Source of the DNA: Mesorhabditis belari
Lineage: Eukaryota > Nematoda > Chromadorea > Rhabditida > Rhabditidae
Reading direction: 5' to 3'
NCBI GenBank assembly: GCA_958450365.1
Contig: CAUEEP010000938.1
Span: forward strand, 2,294,001 to 2,358,000
DNA: 64,000 nt
Part shown: piece by piece, positions 53,760 through 63,325 of the stretch
Layout of the letters: the number at the start of each line of letters is the position of its first letter
Numbering within the stretch: the first letter of the stretch is position 1
Notes under the pieces: model-generated
Databases searched by the model: none
What the model saw: only the letters and a program-made list of their open reading frames with translations
What the model was told of the DNA's origin: nothing
Translations under genes and position numbers: made by a program

Positions 53760-54240
53760 TTAATAGTTAAAAGTAAAAACTTTTATGAGAATTACTTTGA
53801 AAAAGACTTGTATTTTGAAATGAAGATGAATTACATCCAAAAAAAAGCAACTGTTAAACGTTAAACTGAGTCCAAGCTGAGAGGGTTTGCCTTGTTCTAT
53901 TCTAGTCGTAAAATCGGTTTCATTTCATTTAGTACCTTTCATTAACTTGACCTTTTGAGTTGATTGTTTAAAGTTTGATACCGTAGTATAGTATATATGT
54001 AGATATATGGGTAGCTACAAAAATAACGTCAAGAATCCATTAGAGGCGAAAAAAAAAATTAGCCGATTTTACGACTAGAATAGAACAAGGCAAACCCTCT
54101 CAGCTTGGACTCAGTTTAACGTTCCTCACAGGGTAATGTAGTCTGAAATGATTTTCATTTTAAATAAAAGTCTTTTTCAAGGTACTTCTCTTAAAAATGT
54201 TTATTATTAAAATTTTAAAATAATGATTAAAACCTAAAAG
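53760..54240. mobile_element. foldback around LINE-related sequence
   Basis: Arms at about 53760-53925 and 54062-54240: AACTGAGTCCAAGCTGAGAG, GTTCTATTCTAGTCGTAAAA and TTGAAAAAGACTT each recur inverted. The centre contains the GGTAGCTACAAAAATAACGTC tail segment. Confidence 0.72.
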
Positions 54241-54529
54241 TTAAATCTTTGCGACATTGATGACATTCATCCATTTGGCATTGATGACATTCATCGGCCT
54301 CTTCTAATTTGAACTACAGCTACAGGCACGAGAAATAAAATATCGATTATCGATATACTTTATTCAGGATTTGAAATAAAGTACGCAAGATTAAGGATTG
54401 ATAAACATGAATTCATACAAATAAACACGAAAAGGGCTGATAAAAAGCAAAACGATATAATCTATGTAATATATGTAGCAAAGATAACGTCAACACTATA
54501 TAATGTAGCAAAGATAACGTCAAGAATTC
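54241..54529 (-). mobile_element. LINE 3' tail, copy 2
   Basis: From the stop of the ORF remnant, the minus strand passes through a duplicated GTTATCTTTGCTACAT (54480-54530) and TTTATCAGCCCTTTTCGTG to GAATAAAGTATATCG at about 54350. It ends without a long microsatellite. Confidence 0.75.
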
Positions 54530-54890
54530 ACTAGAGCTTCAAGATCAAGATCATCTACAGATAGTTTAAAGGTTTCGAGACTATTGGACTCTCTCAAAAC
54601 TCTGGGGAGTCGATTCCAAATTCTGGTAGTTCTTATTGGCAGTTATACACAAGCTTATTGTAGGTGACTGGAATTTCTTAAAAACGAAAGAACCTCTCCT
54701 TGAACTAACCGTGGGATTAACTTTGAATAAATCTCGAAAAAGAGGAATAGGTTGCCTGCCCTTTACAATTTTGAAAGATTCTATTAAAGAGAGATTTGTC
54801 GTGTCTAAGAGATTTAAGATCAAGAATTTTGAGTCTATCTGTGTAAATAAAGTTTGCAAATTTGGAAAAATCGATTTTCCATAGAGCTAT
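54530..54890 (-). pseudogene. LINE reverse transcriptase C-terminal remnant, frameshifted
   Basis: The minus strand shows the last part of a CR1-type ORF2: an ILDLKSLRH stretch, SFKIVKGRQPIPLF with LFKVNP, and, after a frame change near 54630, IRTTRIWNRLPRVLRES and a final LVNS before TGA at 54532-54530. At least two frame changes are needed (near 54775 and 54630). The usual TRxWNxLP signature is clear. The order matches the fragment at 19506 but the sequence differs, so another family or an old copy. Confidence 0.78.
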
Positions 54891-55025
54891 CTTAGGCTCT
54901 GCTGGATCTCTGTTGGATTTTTTTCCAGGCGAGAGATATCAACTTGTGTATGTGGAGAGGAAACTATAAGCAAACTAGATTGCATACTCTAGAATGGATC
55001 TAGTAGATTAAGATTAAATATTAAA
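54838..55025 (+). repeat. ~190-bp dispersed repeat, copy 1
   Basis: CTATCTGTGTAAATAAAGTT through GATTTTCCATAGAGCTATC and GGCTCTGCTGGATCTCTG to ATGGATCTAGTAGATTAAG. Copy 2 is at 57300-57490. Copy 1 overlaps the LINE remnant, so this is probably further LINE sequence. Confidence 0.8.
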
Positions 55026-55240
55026 TAGATTAAGAAAATCAAAGAAACTTTGTGCAAAAAGTAAAGCTTTCGACAATGAAATTGAGAATTATTTTCGAAT
55101 TTTTCCCTTTTTTTACGTTAATCGTAAGCCATTCATTCACTCCGTCGACAATCTTTGAAATCAATTACTCAATTTATTTACTTCAACATTGAGGAATACC
55201 TAAGACCAAAAGACGCCAGAAGAAGACGAGAGCATAAAAT
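55026..55240. other. flank of mariner remnant
   Basis: AT-rich. The second mariner TIR would be expected here; I found no CAGGGTGACC-like sequence. Confidence 0.45.
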
Positions 55241-56246
55241 CTACTTTTCTTCAAAGTTGCCACCTTTGGCTCCGATGCAGAGCCTCAAACGCTTGATGAG
55301 GTTTTCGGCGATGGGCCGCAGCTCGACCGGAGTGATTCGATCCCATTCCCTGATCAACGATCGCTTAAGAGCCTCCAAACTTTTGTGGGGTTTTGCACAA
55401 GCCCTTGCCTCCAAAATTGACCAAACACTGTAGTCCAACGGATTGAGATCGCACGAATACGGAGGCCATTCCTGGGCCGAGATGAAATCCGCGGAAAGTT
55501 TGTCCTACACCAGTCCTGTGTGGATTTGGCTCGATGAGAAGGAGCGGAGTCTTGTTGGAAGGTCCAAAATCCGTTACCAAAATGCTGCTGACCCCTGGAA
55601 GCAAAACATCCTCCAGAATCTTTTTTGGTACACATCCTTATTGATTTTTACCCCAGAATCGATGAAAATGAGAGGAGTTTTGCCGGTTGCGCAAATTCCG
55701 GCCCATACCAGGACCGATTTGGGATTTTGTCGGTGTTGAACAATCGCAGAGCTGCCTAGAGAAGACGTTGACCAAATCCGATCGTCTTGGTGGTTATAGT
55801 TTTGCTTCACCGAGAAGAGCTCCTCATCAGAAAACAAGATTCGCTCCCAGTGTGGAGTTGCGGCCCGCTTGAGAAGCTCTCGACATCTTTCGAGTCGAAC
55901 TCGTTCGTTGTTGTCGTCGAGTTGTTGCCCTTGCTTGAGCTTGTAAGGGTGAAGATTGAGCTCACTTTTTGCCATAAGTCGAACCGATCCCCGTCTGTCG
56001 AGCGATCTTTCTCATTGAGACCTGTGGATTCCGAGCCACGCGCTTCTGAATCACTTTGCGATTTCTGGAGGTGTTGACTGTTCTTTTTCTGCCTCTTGCT
56101 GGACGATCTCGATCGTTGCCAAGCTTCTTGTATCACTTAATCGCTTTTGAGACGAGCTGATGAGAAACACGTAGCAATCGCACGATCGCACTCGCGCATT
56201 GACCTTGACGATGAAGCTCCAGAATGGCAGATCCCCTGTTTGTCAT
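55241..56246 (-). pseudogene. mariner-family transposase, decayed
   Basis: The minus strand starts MTNRGSAILELHRQGQ with a helix-turn-helix (SAIVRLLRVSHQLVSKAI), then a stop (TGA, 56135-56133). It continues ARGRKRTVNTS and ARQTGIGS, shifts frame near 55975, and shows HPYKLKQGQQL, ILFSDEELFSV (first Asp), VLVWAGICATGKTPL. Further shifts near 55620 and 55575 lead to FQQDSAPSH (second Asp); one near 55500 leads to CDLNPLDYSVW (third Asp), then a C-terminus ending NFEEK. The DDD triad and WxGI motif place it in the Tc1/mariner superfamily, mariner-like. At least four frame breaks and one stop make it dead. Confidence 0.88.
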
Positions 56247-56406
56247 CCGATAAAAAAATGAATAGACTTGAAACAAAGTAAAGCAACAAAGAAACGAATA
56301 AAAACAATCACAGAGAATAGGTTAAAAATAAATTTGTCTCCCAAAATTGAAACTTTGAGGATTTTAGGCTTCCGAAAATTCCGCAGCGTTATTTCTGGTC
56401 ACCCTG
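56247..56406 (-). mobile_element. mariner 5' end and TIR
   Basis: The outer end on the minus strand is CAGGGTGACCAGAAATAACG at 56406, with TA at 56407-56408. It leads through an untranslated stretch to the transposase start. The opposite TIR was not found, so the element is truncated on that side. Confidence 0.75.
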
Positions 56407-56447
56407 TATTTTCTTTCCAAAAAATTCCGTTTTCAATCCGAGAACTA

Positions 56448-56976
56448 TCAGGTTCGCCGATAAGTTTGTCGAATTTTTTCTCAACTTTTAAAATATAATT
56501 TCTCAAAAATCCAACCATTAATCATTAATCTGAATCTTTTTCTTTTTTACATTAACTTTTAATAAAGGTGTAAAGGTTTTTTTTTGCCAAAAGATGAGGT
56601 TTCCTTTCCTGTATAGATTTTTATAACAATTGAAAATAACAATTGTTAACGTTAAGTTGATCACAATTTTTTCAAACTTTCACCAGAAAAATTTCCAGTT
56701 TTGTTTAATTCATTTTGTTTTTGGGTTTATGTTTTTATCTAAAAACTGGACTATGGAAAGTTTGATTGAAGACATCTCCCTAAAAAGACACCCGGAACCA
56801 ATCAACTAATAAAATATTCAAAACTAGCCGTAGTCTCATATTTTGACAAAAACTTTTTCAATTTTAGGTATATTTGCTGCAAAATTAATGCAAATTTTAG
56901 AAAAATTGATGGTTTTTGAGAAATTATACTTTAAAAGTTGATTAAAAAAACTCTACGAACTTATCGGTTAGCCTAA
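56448..56976. mobile_element. mariner-type MITE, 529 bp
   Basis: The left end TCAGGTTCGCCGATAAGTTT and right end (inverse of TTAGGCTAACCGATAAGTTC) pair over about 75 bp with scattered differences. TA flanks at 56446-56447 and 56977-56978. The ends resemble common mariner TIRs (TTAGGTTGGCC-like), not the neighbouring CAGGGTGACC type. The interior is AT-rich and non-coding. Confidence 0.83.
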
Positions 56977-56978
56977 TA

Positions 56979-57299
56979 AAATGTCAACAAAACGTCGAGC
57001 GTTCGTGCGAATTGGAACCTCATCAAAGCGCTGATGGGTGGAGTTCTTCTCCATTTTATTTTCCCATCTCAACTCTCAAATCGCTTCCTCATTGAGTTCT
57101 AAAAAGAAATCGTGAAAAAGGAGGGGAAAAAAAATAGACTTCATTAGAAAAACGCCGGAGATATCTGTCAAATCGGAACGCAATTTCGTCGTTTCTTTTC
57201 TGGTGGATGAGAGATGGATACAAAGATGTGCTTCATTTTTCTCCATTTCTCCATTGCTTCATTTTCCATTTTCCCTTTGTGATTCTCATTTGTTACAAT
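56979..57299. other. no gene recognised
   Basis: AT-rich; AAAAACGCCGGAGATATCTG to GGATACAAAGATGTGC (57145-57235) recurs at 57490-57590. Confidence 0.5.
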
Positions 57300-57600
57300 G
57301 TCTATCTGTGTAAATAAAGTTTGTAAATCGATTGGAAAAATCGATTTTCCATAGAGCTATCTTAGGCTCTGCTGGATCTCTGCTGGGTTTTTTTCTAGGT
57401 TAGAGATATCGACTTGTGTATGTGGAGAGCAAACTATAGATTGCATACTCTAGAATGGATAGAATAGAATGGATCTAGTAGATTAAGACTTCATTAGAAA
57501 AACGCCAGAGATATCTGTCAAATCGGAACGCAATTTCGTCTTTTTCTTTTCTGGTGGATGAGGATGAGAGATGGATACAAAGATGTGCTCCATTTTCCTT
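57145..57600 (+). repeat. direct repeat pair and copy 2 of the 54838 repeat
   Basis: An ~85-bp segment (GACTTCATTAGAAAAACGCC) occurs at 57137 and 57487. Between them lies the second copy of the 54838 repeat (57300-57486). The flanking segment may be a target duplication or a recombination by-product. Confidence 0.78.
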
Positions 57601-57757
57601 CATTGCTTCATTTTCCCTTTGTTACATAGATATGTTCATTGCCTTTGATTCTCATTTGTTACAATTTAAAATCATTTTTATAGAAACTATAAACTAAATG
57701 ACAGCTTTGACTTGGCTTGGCTTTGACTAGCGTTCATGAAAAACTCTGTAATTCTTG
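57601..57757. other. no gene recognised
   Basis: Short AT-rich stretch. Confidence 0.35.
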
Positions 57758-58215
57758 CAGCATGATCTATAGCTCAAAAAATAGAGAATCTCAAGAGCTT
57801 TCAAATGAAGCAAAGCACATCAAAAAAATATCAATACTAAGGAAAGTTACAGTGGTTTGTAGCCTGACTCGATCGCTTCGACTTCGACCGTTTTGAATCA
57901 TGACTACAAACCACTGTAACTTTCTTTAGTATTGATATTTTTTGATATGCTTTAGTCCATTTGAAAGCTCTTGAGATTCTCTATTTTTTGAGCTATAGAT
58001 CATGGAAATCTAACAGATTTGAACAAAGTTAGAAGCGTTTATAGTGTGATAGTTCGTCATTTTTGTAGTTTTTGTGCTTTAGTCTAACTTGCTTCAAATC
58101 TCCCGGATTAACATGATCTATAGCTCAAAAAATCGAGAATCTCAAGAGCTTTCAAATGGACTAAAGCACATCAAAAAAATATCAATACTAAAGAAAGTTA
58201 AAGTGGTTTGTAGTC
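57758..58215. mobile_element. foldback element plus a third arm
   Basis: Arms at about 57760-57865 and 57900-58005 (ATCTATAGCTCAAAAAATAG, GAATCTCAAGAGCTTTCAAA, AAGTTACAGTGGTTTGTAG) are inverted. A third copy in the first orientation lies at 58107-58215. About 100 bp separates the pair from the third copy. Confidence 0.8.
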
Positions 58216-59866
58216 CACTGACTCGGAGCGTGCTTCCAAAATGTGCTTTGAAAATATGAAAACTCTTGAAAACAACGACTCATAAAGGGGTTTCTGTAAG
58301 ATTTTACGAAAGAGATCAAATGATAAAAATTAGATTCATTAAGAAATCCAAGTTTACGATAGTTTTTGTGTTGTTCAGCTTTCAAAATTCCCCCCTCTCA
58401 AAACATTGAATCATCTCCGAATTTTCTTTCAACCCGTTCTATTCATCAAAATTCCCCCGCCACTCTCTCAAAACTATTTCCTTGTTTGTTTTTGAAAAGA
58501 TCCAATTTTAGGAAAAGGCAATTAGGTTGCTTTTTTTGATGATTTGCTTTCACAACTACGTTTGAGTAAGGTCATAGAAATACTAGAAATATTAGAAATA
58601 AATATTAGAAATTTCTGTTTACATCGAGCACAGAGTATAGAGGGATTCTTTGTGAGCTCTCAAAACTTCAAAATTGATAAACTCGATATAAACACTCGAT
58701 GTAAACACTCGGACTCTAGTTAAACCCTGCAAAAGCTTTCTGCTTCAAATGTTTTTCGATTATCAGCTCATTTTTGATCTCGACTTTCAACTTGTTTACA
58801 TTTAATTAACTCCAAAACTTTCAATTGGATTTCTGTTTTTTAATCAACTTTTATTCGTTCTTTTTAAAGATGAAAAAGAAGATTTTCTCTTGAAAAACAT
58901 GAGAAATCTCTCTGAACTCGAAAAAAAAAGTGGAGGGAATTTCAATTGGATTTCTGTTTTTTTTTTGTGTTTTCAAAGAGTTTTTGGTCAATAGAAATAG
59001 AAATGAACGGTTAATTTTCCTCTCATCCGCAAAATTCGATGAAATAAACACGAGGGAAATTGTGAAAATTTTTCAAAAATAAAAATGACGCAAAAGATTA
59101 GTCAGATCGGAGACTTTTTTGTACTTTTGTACATATTTTATTCGAATATTCTGATTTTGTGTTTTTTCGAAACCGTTTCAATGATTGAAAACTTTTGAAA
59201 GTTTGAATTTGGCTGATTTTTTTTTTTTTAAACTTCTAAACTTGACCAGGTTTCTATCGGCTTTTCGTTCTCTAATTGATATTTTATTCTATTTTAAAAC
59301 TACCGTAATCTTGTGCCAGTTTACTTTTGATTAACTCAATTTTATTGTCCGCAAAAGTAAAATTTGGTACTAGGGCGGTTGGGGGAGCGCTTAAAATTTT
59401 CTCAAATGTAGTTGTTCTAGGGTAATTGATGGCGCTGATCACAAAAAAATTTTAAGTTATGTTTTCAATGAAAAACATTGCCGTTATATTGGGTAGTTTG
59501 TGGCCCTTAAGAGGATTGGGATTGGATTGGGGGTGATATAACATTGTATTATATAGGGGTCTATATTTTCCTAGGCTCTGGCTCCGCACCTCAGAGGCAC
59601 GAAGTTCCCGTTCCCAGCACGAGGTTCCCGTTTAGCCTGATTCTCTTATAGATGACAGGAGTTTCGTACCAGAGGCAGGTGGTGCGTCAATAGTAACTCT
59701 AGGAGTCGCATGTACGGAACTTTTGAACGCATAGAACTTTTGGATGAATGCCTCAATTTTGGACGCTCCATAAAGACGTTCTACTAGACTAGCTCGTAAA
59801 GGTCTTCAATGGTGTTGCGTTCCTGGATCGTCGGTCTCTGTCCTTGTGCACAACGCATCCAAAAAA
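58216..59866. other. no gene recognised
   Basis: 1.6 kb, mostly AT-rich. A more balanced stretch (59570-59830; AGGCACGAAGTTCCCG, duplicated CGAGGTTCCCG) shows no domain in any frame. A (TTAGAAATA)-type run is at 58578-58612. Confidence 0.4.
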
Positions 59867-60387
59867 ATGCCTTGGAATTAAAAATCCGAATTCGGACAAT
59901 TCTTAGTTGTTGTGCTGACAAGAAAAATGCAATGTTTGAGAAAAATCCCCCTACTCACAAAATTCCCCTACAAAAAGTCATTACGGCGTAAAGTTTTACG
60001 AAAAAAATGTTAAGGAATTCGTCAAAATCTCGATTTTTCTCATATTCACTCCACAAAAACGTGCCAAACGATGTATTACAAAGTTGTAGCTTTGTAATAC
60101 AGCTCTGGTTTTACTCTTTCTAACGATACCCTTGCCATTTCTTTGCATTTTGTTTGCGATGAGTTCTGAGGTTTTTCCCGACGTCACTTTTAGACAAATA
60201 TAGGGAAGAGTGCTCATTTCAGGACAGAAGCAAAATTGAGTTCCTAGGTGTTATTATTCTGAATCTATATTAAAACGCCGTAATAACTTTTTTGTGAGTA
60301 GGGGGATTTTTCTCAAACATTGGATTTTTCTTGTCTGGACAATAACTAAGAATTGTCCGAATTCGGATTTTAAGTCAAAAGTGTTTT
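59867..60387. mobile_element. large inverted repeat
   Basis: Arms of about 120 bp (ATCCGAATTCGGACAATTCT, GAGAAAAATCCCCCTACTC, CATTACGGCG) separated by about 275 bp. The centre includes a short hairpin (TGTATTACAAAGTTGTAGC, about 60070-60105). No TA or longer target duplication could be fixed. Confidence 0.75.
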
Positions 60388-60850
60388 CCCATAGTAGCGG
60401 ATACGATGTGGGGAGGGGGAAGGGGTATACCAATGTATACCAATAATACTATAAAACATTTAAAAGTTATTCAGTTTAAGTCATTCCAGTTATACAGTGA
60501 CCTAAGTGAGCCAGATCAAAAATAACGTTTTTATCTGGGGTTACATGAAAGCTTTAGGCTAATTAGCCTAATATGGGGCTTACTGTTGCCTAAATGTTCA
60601 GTTTTAACATGCTTTTCAGGTCTAGAACTGGGACAAAGAGATATTAATATTACCATTGTGTAGCCATTGAAAAGAGCTTTCAGAAAATGTATAACACTAA
60701 GAGTTTAAACTCAAAGACAAGGGAGTTACAGACGCGCGAAAGTGACGATCGTTTTTCAAATATCATATTTCATTGTCCAGCACTGTAAATAGTGGGTAAT
60801 TAGTGGAATTTACAGGATAGATTCTCCAATTTGTGAGAATATAACAGAAT
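60388..60850. other. no gene recognised
   Basis: AT-rich DNA. Confidence 0.4.
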
Positions 60851-60854
60851 AGCT

Positions 60855-61383
60855 TGTACTGTAGCTTGTACTGTAGCTTGTACTGTAGCTTGTACTGTAG
60901 CTTGTACTGTAGCTTGTACTGTAGCTTGTACTGTAGCTTGTACTGTAGCTTGTACTGTAGCTTGTACTGTAGCTTGTACTGTAGCTTGTACTGTAGCTTG
61001 TACTGTAGCTTGTACTGTAGCTTGTACTGTAGCTTGTACTGTAGCTGTACTGTAGCTTGTACTGTAGCTTGTACTGTAGCTTGTACTGTAGCTTGTACTG
61101 TAGCTTGTACTGTAGCTTGTACTGTAGCTTGTACTGTAGCTTGTACTGTAGCTTGTACTGTAGCTTGTACTGTAGCTTGTACTGTAGCTTGTACTGTAGC
61201 TTTACTGTAGCTTGTACTGTAGCTTGTACTGTAGCTTGTACTGTAGCTTGTACTGTAGTTGTACTGTAGCTTGTACTGTAGTACTGTAGCTTGTACTGTA
61301 GCTTGTACTGTAGCTTGTACTGTAGCTTGTACTGTAGCTTGTACTGTAGCTTGTACTGTAGCTTGTACTGTAGCTTGTACTTT
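60855..61383 (+). repeat. 12-bp satellite, AGCTTGTACTGT
   Basis: About 44 units, extremely uniform, with a few one-to-three-base slips (near 61045, 61200, 61255, 61275). Open frames on both strands (VQAT/YKLQ and YCSL/CTVA) come from the period being a multiple of three. Confidence 0.95.
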
Positions 61384-62050
61384 CCAGCTCATTCGACTTG
61401 ACTAAAGGATAAATTTTTGAAAATCAAAATCCAGAAAACTCTTCCAAAGCCGTTCCTTTTGCAATCTCAACATTGGGATCTCAACAACAAACTCATTCTC
61501 AAAATGCATAAAACTTTCCAAACCCAAAAATCTTCTGGTCAAATATCAGAATGACACGAAGAGTTCCCTCGTTTTTCAACTAGACTCAATTTCCCAAAAA
61601 AAAACTGATTGAAACGGGGAAAGCCGAATGGAATTGGCTTCTCTTTGCTCTCTTTTTGCGCTCTTTTTGCGCTCTTTTTGCTTTTTCCCAAACTAGCATG
61701 CTAACTTCTTTTTTTCTCGCGTTGAGGGGAAGTTGTGGGGAAAAAAGATGGGAATGGACGGATGGACTAAGTAAGGAAATGACATCGAAGGGGAAAAAGA
61801 TGAGCTTTTTGAAAGGAAATCATTCAACTTCTCAACAGACTTTGTGTTCTTTGATTATCATTTTTGAAGAATTCAAATGCTTGAATGCTTGAATAGCTTG
61901 ATTTTAGGTCTAGAAGTCTAAATTAGGATCGATTCTCACTAAAATTATTGTCAATTGGGCGTAGTAAAAGAATTTTTGATGATTTTTGATGAATTTTTAT
62001 GTAGAAATTACTAAAAGTTGAATTTGTTTATGATTAATTTTACGTCTATG
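61384..62050. other. no gene recognised
   Basis: AT-rich; CTCTTTTTGCG triplication at 61647-61680. Confidence 0.4.
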
Positions 62051-62058
62051 CGATTTTA

Positions 62059-62283
62059 TCAGGTATTTTTTTTAATCTGTTTTCGCACTGAGGTGTTCCT
62101 ATTTGCGCAGATCACAACCTGCTTCCACATTTCTCTATCCCTTGCTATTGTCATCCAGTGTTTCCTAGCTTGATTGTTTCTGGCTCGAAGTCTTCGACTT
62201 GCTGGTGCTAGTTGCACTCTAGCCATCCTTTCTCTGACCGTCTCTGCCACTCTTGTGCTCCACCTCGTTGCCGTATTGGAACC
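62059..62283 (-). pseudogene. LINE ORF2 extreme C-terminus
   Basis: The minus strand reads ATRWSTRVAETVRERM, then KHWMTIARDREMWKQVV, then a stop at 62059. The R-x-x-W and A-R-D-R-x-x-W pattern is typical of the last residues of many RTE/CR1-like non-LTR retrotransposon polyproteins. Only about 73 codons remain before the satellite begins. Which clade is uncertain. Confidence 0.6.
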
Positions 62284-62942
62284 GTATTAGATCAAAATAG
62301 GAACCGTATTGGATCAAAAAAAGAAGCGTATTGGAACCGTATTGGATCAAAATAGGAACCGTATTGGAACCGTATTTGAACGGTATTAGATCAAAATAGG
62401 AACCGTATTAGATCAAAATAGGAACCGTATTGGAACCGTATTGGAACCGTATTGGAACCGTATTGGAACCGTATTGGAACCGTATTAGATCAAAATGGAA
62501 CCGTATTGGAACCGTATTAGATCAAAATAGGAACCGATTGGACAAAAAAGAGCGTATTGGAACCGATTGGATCAAAATAGGAACCGTATTGGAACCGTAT
62601 TTGAACGGTATTAGACAAAATAGGAACCGTATTAGACAAAATAGGAACCGTATTGGAACCGTATTGGAACCGTATTGGAACCGTATTGGAACCGTATTGG
62701 AACCGTATTAGATCAAAATAGGAACCGTATTGGAACCGTATTAGATCAAAATAGGAACCGTATTGGAACCGTATTAGATCAAAATAGGAACCGTATTGGA
62801 ACCGTATTAGATCAAAATAGGAACCGTATTGGAACCGTATTAGATCAAAATAGGAACCGTATTGGAACCGTATTAGATCAAAATAGGAACCGTATTGGAA
62901 CCGTATTAGAACGGTATTAGATCAAAATAGGAACCGTATTGG
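62270..62942 (+). repeat. 11-bp satellite with 33-bp order
   Basis: All units are 11 bp: GGAACCGTATT and AGATCAAAATA. To the right (62690-62900) they settle into a 33-bp block (two of the first, one of the second) repeated about six times. The left part is irregular. Confidence 0.93.
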
Positions 62943-63104
62943 GTCTTCCGATGGGCCTCTTCTGGTCTCGTTTATCATTATCATTTTATCAGGTATTAAA
63001 AGATGAAATCTTTGTGGCTCAACCTTGACTATTTCAGCTATTTTTTGTTTAGAAAAATAGTAGAATTTATCGCACAAAATTCCAAAAGGAAAACCACCTT
63101 ATAC
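62943..63104. other. no gene recognised
   Basis: Short AT-rich stretch. Confidence 0.35.
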
Positions 63105-63325
63105 CTGGGTGGTTTGCCAGATGGATAACGATTACGCGGCCGCACAAAGAACACCTCCAATCATTTACATAGGGCTTTTTCTTTTGCTTTGTAAATGGCC
63201 CCGAAAAGAAGATATTCAGCTGGGAATTTGTACCCGGGGGTTTTCGCGGTCGGAGAATCGATTGGAAATATCGGTCGGAGAATCGGAGAATCGATTGGAA
63301 CTATTCATTTCTACATAAAACTGCA
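63105..63325 (+). repeat. dispersed repeat D, copy 3
   Basis: GGTTTGCCAGATGGATAACG, ATTACGCGGCCGCAC, AAAGAACACCTCC, then CAGCTGGGAATTTGTACCC and GAGAATCGATTGGAA. The last segment is duplicated (CGGTCGGAGAATCG, 63248-63300). A 69-codon open frame spans it, but the other copies do not conserve a frame. Confidence 0.78.

Noticed and set aside
55443..56077. Plus-strand frames over the mariner remnant
   Set aside because: Antisense of the transposase; the catalytic motifs are on the minus strand.
60763..61392. 209-codon minus-strand frame
   Set aside because: A pure reading of the 12-bp AGCTTGTACTGT satellite; the plus strand is equally open.
62430..62920. GTVLDQNRNRI repeat frames
   Set aside because: Readings of an 11-bp satellite in a 33-bp order that happens to keep frame.
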